NCBI GenBank assembly: GCA_934454215.1
Contig: CAKSGG010000187.1
Location: 1-5,696 of the forward strand
Length of the DNA: 5,696 nt
From: an uncultured Clostridia bacterium
GTDB taxonomy: Bacteria; Bacillota; Clostridia; UBA1381
Direction: 5' to 3'
Shown: positions 1 through 5,681 of the stretch, in pieces
Numbering within the stretch: the first letter of the stretch is position 1
How the letters are laid out: each line of letters begins with the position of its first letter
Notes under the pieces: generated by a model
Database searches by the model: none
The model's input: the letters and a program-made list of their open reading frames with translations, nothing else
Told to the model about the DNA's origin: nothing
Program-made: the position numbers and the translations under genes

Positions 1-89
1 GCACATTAGGTTAAACCTATGTCTTAGAAGTCCGAATCACCAACGGCTTCTCAGCTTTAGGGGATAATTTATTTATAGGAGGTGACATC
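1..89 (+). promoter_or_regulatory. Structured rpsO 5' leader, candidate S15 autoregulatory RNA
   Basis: The leader can fold into two hairpins before the ribosome binding site. Hairpin 1 pairs 3-5 with 20-22 and TAGG (7-10) with CCTA (16-19) around a TTAAA loop, with T6 bulged. Hairpin 2 pairs AGAAG (26-30) with CTTCT (47-51) and CCG (32-34) with CGG (44-46), with T31 bulged and a nine-base loop at 35-43. The loop contains TCACC (37-41), which is complementary to GGTGA (81-85) in the Shine-Dalgarno region, so a pseudoknot is possible. S15 is known to repress its own mRNA through structured leaders that differ between phyla. That this leader does so is inference. The transcript start lies outside the window, so the fold may be incomplete. 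Confidence 0.5.
77..85 (+). promoter_or_regulatory. rpsO ribosome binding site
   Basis: AGGAGGTGA is a near-perfect complement to the 16S rRNA 3' end. Seven bases separate AGGAGG from the ATG at 90. Its strength fits a highly expressed ribosomal protein gene and makes its partial complementarity to the upstream leader notable. Confidence 0.85.
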
Positions 90-356
90 ATGACAAAGGA
101 AAGAAAGCAGCAGCTTATCGCTGAATACGCTACTCACGAGGGTGACACAGGTTCGCCCGAGGTTCAGATTGCTCTTTTGACAGAGAGAATTAATCATCTT
201 AACAACGAGCATCTTAACTTCCATAAGAAAGACCACCACTCAAGAAGAGGTCTTCTGATGATGGTTGGTAAAAGACGCGGTCTTTTGAAGTATCTTGCCG
301 AGCAGGATATCGAAAGATACAGAGCGTTGGTAGCTAAGCTTGGATTAAGAAAGTAA
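90..356 (+). CDS. rpsO: 30S ribosomal protein S15
   Basis: This is a complete 88-residue protein, the usual length for bacterial S15. It binds the three-way junction of the central domain of 16S rRNA early in small-subunit assembly and later contributes to a bridge with the 50S subunit. The family signature is clear: GDTGSPEVQIALLTERI at residues 18-34, followed by the basic HKKDHHSRRGLL segment from 45 and a C-terminal helix with KRRGLLKYL. The ATG at 90 has an excellent ribosome binding site. The gene sits directly upstream of pnp, an arrangement conserved widely in bacteria. An intrinsic terminator follows within ten bases of the stop codon, so part of the transcription should end here. 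The leader suggests translational feedback by S15 itself. Nothing in the protein is unusual. Confidence 0.98.
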   Translation: MTKERKQQLIAEYATHEGDTGSPEVQIALLTERINHLNNEHLNFHKKDHHSRRGLLMMVGKRRGLLKYLAEQDIERYRALVAKLGLRK

Positions 357-364
357 TGATATAT

Positions 365-394
365 AAAAGGTGTTGCTGATTGCAGCACCTTTTT
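365..394 (+). terminator. Intrinsic terminator after rpsO
   Basis: AAAAGGTGTTGC (365-376) pairs with GCAGCACCTTTT (382-393) through 12 base pairs including one G-T wobble, around a five-base loop. The GC-rich core covers 369-376 and 382-389, and a run of five Ts (390-394) closes the signal. It should stop much of the rpsO transcription, leaving pnp to read-through or to its own promoter. Confidence 0.85.
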
Positions 395-547
395 GGGGTT
401 ATGGCGGCTGATATTTTCAGTGCCGCCGAATCCCGTATATTCGGAGATTCTGTCAGCATATAACCGGAACACATAAATTATTTGTGTGCTGCGTTTATCT
501 GCTTACACAGTCTCCGGCAAAATTTTTTATATAAAGGAGATATTGTT
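395..547 (+). promoter_or_regulatory. rpsO-pnp intergenic region, possible structured pnp leader
   Basis: Several inverted repeats lie here. GGCGGCTGA (403-411) pairs with TCAG (417-420) and CCGCC (423-427), leaving a two-base bulge. CCGAAT (426-431) pairs with ATTCGG (439-444) and competes with the first stem for two bases. CAGCA (454-458) matches TGCTG (487-491), and CCGGA (464-468) matches TCCGG (513-517), so a larger folded domain is possible. I see no convincing promoter; TATAAC at 459-464 lacks a good -35 box. Structured pnp leaders controlled by PNPase are known in enterobacteria. Any equivalent here is inference. Confidence 0.3.
533..540 (+). promoter_or_regulatory. pnp ribosome binding site
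   Basis: AAAGGAGA lies seven bases before the ATG at 548. It decides the start: the frame is open back to a TTG at 482, but that codon has no such site and would add 22 residues unlike the PNPase family. Confidence 0.85.
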
Positions 548-2641
548 ATGTTCAGAACATTTGAAACAACGCTTGCAGGTCGTCCCCTTGTTATTGAAAC
601 AGGAAAAATGGCTCAACTTGCAAACGGTCATTGTCTTGTTCGCTATGGCGACACAGTGGTAATGGTAAACGTTACCGCATCAAGAACGCCCAGAGAAGGA
701 GTAGACTTCTTCCCTTTGAGCGTTGATTACGAAGAAAAGCTTTATTCTGTCGGAAAAATCCCCGGCGGTTATATTAAAAGAGAGGGCAAGCCCTCCGAAA
801 AAGCTATACTCACAAGCCGAGTTATAGACAGACCTATACGTCCTCTTTTCCCGTCGGATTTAAGAAACGACGTATCGGTTGTCGCAACCGTACTTTCGGT
901 AGAGCAGGATAACCCGCCCGAGGTTGCCGCAATGATAGGTACTTCAATTTCACTTTCAATTTCGGATATTCCGTGGAACGGTCCTATAGGCGGCGTATGG
1001 CTCGGACTTGTTGACAATGAATTTGTTATCAATCCTACAGTCGAGCAGAGAGAGCGCAGTGAAATGCACGTTACCGTTGCAGGTACAAAAGAAAAAGTAG
1101 TAATGATTGAAGCAGGCGCAAACGAGGTTGAGGAAAGCGTTATGCTTGACGGTATCAAATTTGCTCATAAGGAAATTATAAAGCTTTGCGATTTCATTGA
1201 AGACATTAAAAACAAAATCGGTAAAAAGAAATTTGAATACGAGGCACATGATATTGACCATGAGCTTTACGATGCAATAAAGGCAATGTCATACGAAAAG
1301 ATTCAGCACGCTCTTGATACCGACGATAAAAACGTCAGAGACGAAAGAATGGGTGTGGTTGAAGATGAAATCACAGAGGCACTTTCTGAGCAATTCCCCG
1401 ATTTGGGTGAACAGCTCGGCGAAATTCTTTATAAAATGCAGAAAGAAATTGTAAGAGCATGGCTTGTTCAAGGCAGACGTGTTGACGGCAGAGGTCTGAA
1501 CGAAATCAGACCGCTTGCCGCCGAAGTAGACTTGCTTCCCAGAACTCACGGCTCTGGTATGTTTACGAGAGGTCAGACGCAGGTACTTTCAATTGCTACT
1601 CTTGCGCCGCTGTCCGAAATACAAAAGCTTGACGGTATAGATACCGAAGAAACAAAGAGATATATGCACCACTATAATTTCCCGTCATATTCGGTCGGTG
1701 AAACAAAGCCTTCAAGAGGTCCGGGCAGACGTGAAATAGGTCACGGAGCATTGGCAGAGCGTTCACTTGTTCCCGTTCTTCCGTCAGAATCCGATTTCCC
1801 GTATGCAATAAGAGTTGTATCCGAGGTTCTTTCCTCAAACGGTTCAACCTCGCAAGGCTCGGTATGCGGCTCAACACTGGCACTTATGGCTGCCGGCGTT
1901 CCGATTAAGGCACCCGTTGCGGGAATTTCATGCGGTCTTATAACCACTGAGGACGGTTTCACAACAATGGTTGATATTCAGGGACTTGAAGATTTCTACG
2001 GCGAGATGGACTTTAAGGTTGCCGGTACAAAGAAAGGTATTACATCAATTCAGGTTGATATAAAGAACGACGGTCTCCCCTACGAGGTTATATGGGAAGC
2101 ATTCACAAAGACAAGAGACGCAAGATACCATATTATTGACGATGTTCTTCTAAAAGCCATTCCCGAACCGAGAAAAGAGCTTTCTCCGTATGCTCCGAAA
2201 GTCGAAACAATGAAAATTGACCCCGATAAAATAAGAGAAGTTATCGGTCAGGGAGGCAAGGTTATTCAAGGTATAGTTGCCGATACAGGTGCAAAAATTG
2301 ATATTGATGATGACGGTACAATCCACATATTTGCAACAACTACAACAAGCGGTAATGCGGCTAAGAAAGCAATTGAAAAAATAGTTGAAGAACCCGAAGT
2401 GGGACGCATTTATAAGGGCGTTGTTAAAACAATAAAGGATTTCGGTGCATTTATTGAAATACTTCCCGGTAAAGACGGTCTTTGCCATATATCAAAGCTT
2501 GACAACAAGAGAGTTGAAAAGGTAGAGGATGTATGCAAAGAGGGTGATGAAATGATTGTTATGGTTACTGACATTGACCCGAAAACAGGAAAAATATCAC
2601 TTTCAAGAAAAGACGCAATGGAAATTATTGCAAACGCATAA
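548..2641 (+). CDS. pnp: Polynucleotide phosphorylase (PNPase)
   Basis: This 697-residue enzyme is full length for the family. PNPase degrades RNA from the 3' end using phosphate, releasing nucleoside diphosphates, and can run in reverse to add tails. It works in the cytoplasm as a trimer. Domain order is complete: first RNase PH-like domain (about 10-140), helical linker domain (about 145-300), second RNase PH-like domain (about 310-540) with GPGRREIGHG at 391-400, KH domain (about 553-612) with the GQGG loop at 567-570, and S1 domain (from about 619) with DFGAFIEILPG. The acidic pair corresponding to the catalytic aspartates of characterised PNPases is present at D482 and D488 (DFYGEMDFKVAG). 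The start at 548 gives the usual beginning FRTFETTLAGR. It follows rpsO in the conserved order, and a hairpin lies just after its stop codon. No truncation or missing key residue is seen. Confidence 0.98.
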   Translation: MFRTFETTLAGRPLVIETGKMAQLANGHCLVRYGDTVVMVNVTASRTPREGVDFFPLSVDYEEKLYSVGKIPGGYIKREGKPSEKAILTSRVIDRPIRPLFPSDLRNDVSVVATVLSVEQDNPPEVAAMIGTSISLSISDIPWNGPIGGVWLGLVDNEFVINPTVEQRERSEMHVTVAGTKEKVVMIEAGANEVEESVMLDGIKFAHKEIIKLCDFIEDIKNKIGKKKFEYEAHDIDHELYDAIKAMSYEKIQHALDTDDKNVRDERMGVVEDEITEALSEQFPDLGEQLGEILYKMQKEIVRAWLVQGRRVDGRGLNEIRPLAAEVDLLPRTHGSGMFTRGQTQVLSIATLAPLSEIQKLDGIDTEETKRYMHHYNFPSYSVGETKPSRGPGRREIGHGALAERSLVPVLPSESDFPYAIRVVSEVLSSNGSTSQGSVCGSTLALMAAGVPIKAPVAGISCGLITTEDGFTTMVDIQGLEDFYGEMDFKVAGTKKGITSIQVDIKNDGLPYEVIWEAFTKTRDARYHIIDDVLLKAIPEPRKELSPYAPKVETMKIDPDKIREVIGQGGKVIQGIVADTGAKIDIDDDGTIHIFATTTTSGNAAKKAIEKIVEEPEVGRIYKGVVKTIKDFGAFIEILPGKDGLCHISKLDNKRVEKVEDVCKEGDEMIVMVTDIDPKTGKISLSRKDAMEIIANA

Positions 2642-2649
2642 AAAATCAG

Positions 2650-2680
2650 AGCGGTGCTGTCATATACAGCGCCGCTTTAT
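2650..2680 (+). terminator. Probable intrinsic terminator or attenuator after pnp
   Basis: AGCGGTGCTGT (2650-2660) pairs with ACAGCGCCGCT (2666-2676) through 11 base pairs with one G-T wobble and a CATAT loop. The tail TTTATTATA is T-rich but interrupted, so termination may be partial. Only about 30 bases lie between this stem and the next start codon, which leaves no room for a full promoter downstream of it. Confidence 0.7.
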
Positions 2681-2692
2681 TATACCGTAAAC

Positions 2693-2699
2693 GGGAGGA
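2693..2699 (+). promoter_or_regulatory. Ribosome binding site of the alcohol dehydrogenase gene
   Basis: GGGAGGA lies eight bases before the ATG at 2708. It fixes this start over an upstream in-frame start codon at 2654, which falls inside the left arm of the pnp terminator hairpin. Confidence 0.8.
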
Positions 2700-2707
2700 T
2701 ACTTCAC

Positions 2708-3823
2708 ATGCCAAAATACTATATGCCTACAACCCTTTTGTCGGGAAATAACTGCATAAAGCGTCATCCGCACCATATAATAAGAGGCGAATATGCCTTG
2801 ATTGTCACCGGCAGACATTCGGCTGTTGTATCGGGTGCACTTAATGATGTAACCGAAGTTTTGAAAAGCAATAAAATTAAATATGAAATCTATGATAAGG
2901 TGTCAGACAAAACAACAATCAGCGATATTTATAAACTCGGTACTCTTATGAAAGAAAAAGGTATGGATTATCTGATAGGTATAGGCGGAGGTTCAACTCT
3001 TGACGTTGCCAAAGCTGTGTCCGTCTATGCAGCAAATGACATTGAACCTATGGAGATATATCAAAAGCAATATGAAAAAGACCCGTTTCCTGTTGTATGC
3101 GTACCTACCACGGCAGGGACAGGTTCGGACACAACGCAATATGTCATGATAACTCTTGATAACGGCGAAAAAAAGAGTTATTGCGCCGAGCAATGCTTTC
3201 CCTACTCCACATTTCTCGATTCAAGATATACCCGCACAATGCCGCCGGAGGTTTCAAGGAATACCGCTGTAGACGCACTTTGCCATGCTGTTGAGTCATT
3301 TTTAAATTCAAAGGCATCTCCATTTTCAGACGTTATGGCACTCGACGCAATAAGACTTATAGGCAAAAGTTCAAAGGCTCTTATAAGCGGAGAATTTACG
3401 GATTCAGACCGTGAAAATCTGCTTATTGCAGCTTCGGAGGGCGGTATGGCGCTTGCATATACGGGGTTGAACGTAGTTCATGCAATGGGATACCAGCTCA
3501 CCACACAAAACGGGATTCCTCACGGACGTGCAAACGGTACACTTCTCCCCGACTTTCTGTTTTGGGCAGCAAAACAAGAGCCGATGCGTGCGGTTAAAGT
3601 AATTGACACATTCGGAACAGACCTTACATCTTTTAAGAAAATTATAAATAAAATCATACCCACATCGGAAACGTTTACATCAAAGGATGTTGAAAAGTGG
3701 GTACGGAAGTCAATAGTCTCCACCGTTTCGTATAACAGCATAAGAGAAATGACCTCTGCCGATGAGATTGAAATATATACGAATGCACTTGTAAAAAAGC
3801 GCAGTAATTATTTAGAATGGTAA
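2708..3823 (+). CDS. Iron-containing alcohol dehydrogenase family protein
   Basis: This 371-residue protein belongs to the iron-containing (group III) alcohol dehydrogenases, cytoplasmic NAD(P)-dependent enzymes that interconvert alcohols or diols and aldehydes. The Rossmann-like N-terminal half carries GIGGGSTLDVAKAV (91-104), the dinucleotide-binding loop, and VPTTAGTGSDTT (132-143). The all-helical C-terminal half has the four expected metal ligands: D189 and H193 in DALCHAVE, H258 in GLNVVHAMGYQL, and H272 in GIPHGRANG. The D-x3-H spacing and the 14-residue gap between the last two histidines match the family, so the enzyme looks catalytically intact. Substrate cannot be told from sequence; butanol, propanediol and lactaldehyde enzymes all share these motifs. 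It lies 66 bases after pnp, past a hairpin, so it may depend partly on read-through. No functional link to pnp is apparent. The upstream start at 2654 is rejected. Confidence 0.93.
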   Translation: MPKYYMPTTLLSGNNCIKRHPHHIIRGEYALIVTGRHSAVVSGALNDVTEVLKSNKIKYEIYDKVSDKTTISDIYKLGTLMKEKGMDYLIGIGGGSTLDVAKAVSVYAANDIEPMEIYQKQYEKDPFPVVCVPTTAGTGSDTTQYVMITLDNGEKKSYCAEQCFPYSTFLDSRYTRTMPPEVSRNTAVDALCHAVESFLNSKASPFSDVMALDAIRLIGKSSKALISGEFTDSDRENLLIAASEGGMALAYTGLNVVHAMGYQLTTQNGIPHGRANGTLLPDFLFWAAKQEPMRAVKVIDTFGTDLTSFKKIINKIIPTSETFTSKDVEKWVRKSIVSTVSYNSIREMTSADEIEIYTNALVKKRSNYLEW

Positions 3824-3858
3824 AAAAGCATCAAGGGAAAATTCCCTTGACGCTTTTT
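3822..3858. terminator. Bidirectional terminator shared by the dehydrogenase gene and ssrA
   Basis: TCAAGGGAA (3831-3839) pairs with TTCCCTTGA (3842-3850). Beyond one A-C mismatch, AAAAAGC (3823-3829) pairs with GCTTTTT (3852-3858). Read on the plus strand it ends in five Ts after the dehydrogenase gene; on the minus strand it ends in six Ts just after the tmRNA 3' end. The stem overlaps the dehydrogenase TAA (3821-3823) and starts three bases from the tmRNA CCA end. Confidence 0.88.
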
Positions 3859-3861
3859 GTT

Positions 3862-4216
3862 TGGTGGAGCTGAGGAGAATCGAACTCCTGTCCGAAAACA
3901 AGTCCACCCAAGCCTCTCCGAGTGCAGGCTATGAATAAAATTCCCTGTATAAACACCTCACAGCCAAAGCAAATATACAAGTAGCTCCGTTATTCATGAC
4001 GGACTACGAAACAATTATCCGTTCACGTTCACCGCTCAGTATTATGCCAAGCCCGAAACTGCGGTAGGAATCGGGGTGACAACGCCGCAATTAGGCAGCG
4101 TAAGCTAATTCGTAATCGTTAGCGTTTATATTTAAAAAATTTAAGCCTTTTTAGGTGGTACTTAACACCACTCGCTACTCAGGATTCTTCATCCCCGTCG
4201 AAGCCATTGCAGCCCC
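3862..4216 (-). ncRNA. ssrA: Transfer-messenger RNA (tmRNA)
   Basis: This is a one-piece tmRNA of about 355 bases. tmRNA acts with SmpB to free ribosomes stalled on broken mRNAs and adds a degradation tag to the unfinished protein. The minus strand begins GGGGCTGCAATGGCTTCGAC (from 4216), the conserved tmRNA 5' end, and finishes CAGCTCCACCA at 3862. These ends form a seven-pair acceptor stem with a G-T wobble at the third pair, the alanine identity element used by alanyl-tRNA synthetase. The T-arm (GGAG-TTCGATT-CTCC) is intact and CCA is encoded. The tag reading frame lies at 4091-4123. A strong promoter lies upstream and an intrinsic terminator follows directly. A short 5' extension should be removed by RNase P. 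Pseudoknots were not traced base by base. Confidence 0.97.
4091..4123 (-). CDS. tmRNA tag peptide reading frame (ANDYELAYAA)
   Basis: On the minus strand, after ATATAAAC, a frame reads GCT AAC GAT TAC GAA TTA GCT TAC GCT GCC TAA. It encodes ANDYELAYAA and stops. With the alanine carried by tmRNA itself the full tag would be AANDYELAYAA. The opening AND matches many bacterial tags and the resume codon is GCT (alanine), as is common. The C-terminal YAA differs from the LAA ending of the best-known tags that ClpX reads. The position, about 94 bases from the 5' end, fits the family. Confidence 0.88.
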   Translation of the reverse strand, partial: ANDYELAYAA

Positions 4217-4219
4217 ATG

Positions 4220-4255
4220 TGTGATATAAATATATTATATCATAATTATATCACA
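4220..4255. repeat. Perfect 10-bp inverted repeat over the ssrA promoter, candidate operator
   Basis: TGTGATATAA (4220-4229) is the exact reverse complement of TTATATCACA (4246-4255), with 16 bases between. One arm lies in the -35/-10 spacer and the other around the predicted start point, a typical place for repressor binding. The DNA is A/T-rich, so part of the match could be chance. No regulator can be named. Confidence 0.45.
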
Positions 4256-4262
4256 TTTTCAA
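4234..4262 (-). promoter_or_regulatory. ssrA promoter
   Basis: On the minus strand, TTGAAA (4262-4257) is followed after exactly 17 bases by a perfect TATAAT (4239-4234). This is a close match to the housekeeping sigma factor consensus. The start point would fall about seven bases further, leaving a leader of roughly ten bases before the mature tmRNA 5' end at 4216. A 10-bp inverted repeat surrounds the -10 box. Confidence 0.85.
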
Positions 4263-4304
4263 GTGTTTTAAAACTTTTTATTATTATTTATCAAAAAATC
4301 AAAT

Positions 4305-4868
4305 TCATTCATCTTTCGATATGCTGTCTATGTTGTCCAAAATAAACTTTTGTGCTGTTTCATTGTATAAAGGCTTTTCATAAACTTCTCCGTCCGAATT
4401 GTTCACTTTACAGACCGATGTAATTCCGAGCCCGCCCGAATGTTCATTAAGTACTTTTTTTGTTTTGACAATCTCCTTTGTGACGTTTTCTTTTGAGACT
4501 TCAAGAGTTAAATATCCTTTCTTTACAAGCCATGCTGCAATTTTCGCTCCCGAAATATTTCTGATATTTTTCTCCGTTGCTGCATTTATTCTTTTTGCCA
4601 CTTTCGCTATTTCTATCGGTTCAGAAGAAATTTCCACAGTATTTTTTTGCTCCGGCGTTATCGAAAACGGAAGTCTCTTTTTTTGAACCAATCCCCCATT
4701 TTCTATTATTTTATTAAGCAATTCGGAAATATACGCACAGCACTCCTGTACTTTTTCCTGCGATATGGTATCGTCCTTTTCGGCATACTCTCCTGTAAGC
4801 GGATTTATACCGTCTGCCATCGCCGCCATATAATATTTTGCTTTCTTCAAAGCTTTAATATCTTCCAT
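4305..4868 (-). CDS. Uncharacterised protein with DGINPLTGE motif, downstream of mecA
   Basis: This is a complete 187-residue protein that I cannot assign a function. It looks soluble, with no signal peptide or membrane segment. Features in order: a helical, lysine-rich start; DGINPLTGE (19-27); a helical stretch with NKIIENGG (52-59); KKRLPFSIT (63-71); a segment IEIAKVAKRIN (85-95) followed by ISGAKIAAWLVKKGYL (105-120), whose pattern resembles a winged-helix or antirepressor-like DNA-binding fold; then a lysine-rich region, GGLGIT (145-150), and a conserved-looking end with LYNETAQKFILDNID (167-181). From memory, similar proteins with an N/DGINPLTGE motif occur in Clostridia, but this is unverified. 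The ATG at 4868 has AGGGGAA six bases upstream. It follows mecA by 20 bases on the same strand, suggesting one operon. The DNA-binding idea is weak inference. Confidence 0.85.
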   Translation of the reverse strand: MEDIKALKKAKYYMAAMADGINPLTGEYAEKDDTISQEKVQECCAYISELLNKIIENGGLVQKKRLPFSITPEQKNTVEISSEPIEIAKVAKRINAATEKNIRNISGAKIAAWLVKKGYLTLEVSKENVTKEIVKTKKVLNEHSGGLGITSVCKVNNSDGEVYEKPLYNETAQKFILDNIDSISKDE

Positions 4869-4888
4869 TGTTTCTTCCCCTATGTTTT

Positions 4889-5515
4889 TCAGTTCTGATT
4901 AATTTTTCTAAGATTTTCAGCCATAGCAACAAGCTCTTTATCCCTTGCAATCAGATTTCCGTACTCCGTAACTCTTTTATACTGACCGTTATACGACGCA
5001 TTACGCTCGGCAAACTCCCTCAATATACTTATTACACTGCATAGCTGCTCATCATTATCAAAATACGGATTTTCAAAATTAAGCAGATAGCAATATTTTT
5101 CATTCATCTTATAAAGCAAACTGTCACTATGTACCGCATTGTCAATCTGAATAACCGCCTCGCATAAATCATCAAAACTTCTGAAAAAATATACTCCTTT
5201 TCCCTTGCACCTTTCAGACGCTCTTGCAATTATCCTCCTGCCGTTTTTAACAGTCTCCGTTACACCCTTGCCGCTCAGCAGCTTGCTTATTACAAGCGTC
5301 ATGCCGTCCCCCGCAGTACGTGCTTCAACAACTACCTGACCGTTATACAGGCTAAATCCCGTCTCCTTATGAATTGTATCCATTATTCTGAACAGAAAAC
5401 TATGCAGTTCCGCAGAGTCTCCCGAAAGTCTTTCCACATTTATATCATAGTTTACAAGATCATCACCTGTGAGAGTAACCTTTACTTTATTTGAATTTAA
5501 TTTTTCTATTCGCAT
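4889..5515 (-). CDS. mecA: MecA-family adaptor protein for ClpC
   Basis: This 208-residue protein matches MecA (218 residues in Bacillus subtilis). MecA adaptors bind target proteins with the N-terminal domain and the ClpC ATPase with the C-terminal domain, promoting ClpC assembly and degradation by ClpCP; the classic target is the competence regulator ComK. Here the N-terminal domain spans about 1-80, starting MRIEKLNSNKVKV and including the strand VVVEARTAGDGMTLVISKL. A short linker (about 81-105) is followed by the C-terminal domain (about 107-205) with YFFRSFDDLCEAVIQ, YCYLLNF and YGNLIARDKEL. The ATG at 5515 is preferred to one at 5521, because AAAGGAG (5529-5523) is seven bases from the former and one from the latter. 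It probably heads an operon with the 187-residue gene. The targets in this organism are unknown. Confidence 0.88.
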   Translation of the reverse strand: MRIEKLNSNKVKVTLTGDDLVNYDINVERLSGDSAELHSFLFRIMDTIHKETGFSLYNGQVVVEARTAGDGMTLVISKLLSGKGVTETVKNGRRIIARASERCKGKGVYFFRSFDDLCEAVIQIDNAVHSDSLLYKMNEKYCYLLNFENPYFDNDEQLCSVISILREFAERNASYNGQYKRVTEYGNLIARDKELVAMAENLRKINQN

Positions 5516-5553
5516 ACGCATACTCCTTTCTCAAATGATGAATGTCTTTATTT

Positions 5554-5582
5554 ATTATACTACAAAAAATCGTTTTTGGGAA
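5554..5582 (-). promoter_or_regulatory. Probable mecA promoter
   Basis: On the minus strand TTCCCA (5582-5577, four of six consensus bases) is followed after 17 bases by a perfect TATAAT (5559-5554). The start point would lie about 30 bases before the mecA coding region, which fits a short leader with its ribosome binding site at 5523-5529. Confidence 0.55.
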
Positions 5583-5612
5583 TAGGTTTTTTAAAAATTT
5601 ATTTATAAAATG

Positions 5613-5649
5613 TATACCACATAAGGAATTTTTCCTTTTATTAGGTATA
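5613..5649. repeat. Nested inverted repeat in the divergent promoter region
   Basis: TATACC (5613-5618) pairs with GGTATA (5644-5649), and inside it AAGGAA (5623-5628) pairs with TTCCTT (5632-5637) around a TTT loop. The right outer arm overlaps a TATAAT box. It could be an operator for the rightward gene; no binding protein can be named. Confidence 0.35.
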
Positions 5650-5651
5650 AT
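5646..5651 (+). promoter_or_regulatory. Possible -10 box for the rightward gene at the window edge
   Basis: A perfect TATAAT lies about 35 bases before the ribosome binding site at 5682. No good -35 box is found at 16-18 bases upstream (AAGGAA at 17), so the promoter would be weak or activator-dependent, or this is a chance match. Confidence 0.35.
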
Positions 5652-5681
5652 AACCCAAATATGGGGCAAAACTACTGATAC

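Noticed and set aside
194..472. Open frame on the minus strand opposite rpsO and its terminator
   Set aside because: It overlaps a certain ribosomal protein gene and a terminator, and its product resembles no family I know.
482..547. Upstream TTG start extending pnp by 22 residues
   Set aside because: No ribosome binding site before it, while the ATG at 548 has a good one and gives the usual PNPase N-terminus.
769..2488. Several minus-strand open frames inside pnp
   Set aside because: They are shadows of the strongly coding plus strand, rich in Cys/Phe/Ser runs and without ribosome binding sites or family motifs.
2573..2610. TTGACC near the end of pnp as a promoter for the dehydrogenase
   Set aside because: No convincing -10 box at the right distance; the best is TATCAC at 15 bases.
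2654..2707. Upstream start extending the dehydrogenase by 18 residues
   Set aside because: It lies within the terminator hairpin; the GGGAGGA site points to the ATG at 2708.
2993..3741. Two minus-strand open frames inside the dehydrogenase gene
   Set aside because: They are antisense to conserved dinucleotide and metal-binding motifs and show no coding signs of their own.
4261..4279. AAGTGTTTTAAAACTT as a terminator for the mecA operon
   Set aside because: It is an A/T-only pairing with no loop and no following T run on the minus strand.
4399..4898. Two plus-strand open frames rich in Phe and Ile opposite the 187-residue gene
   Set aside because: The hydrophobic composition is what the complement of a lysine/glutamate-rich gene produces; no ribosome binding site supports them.
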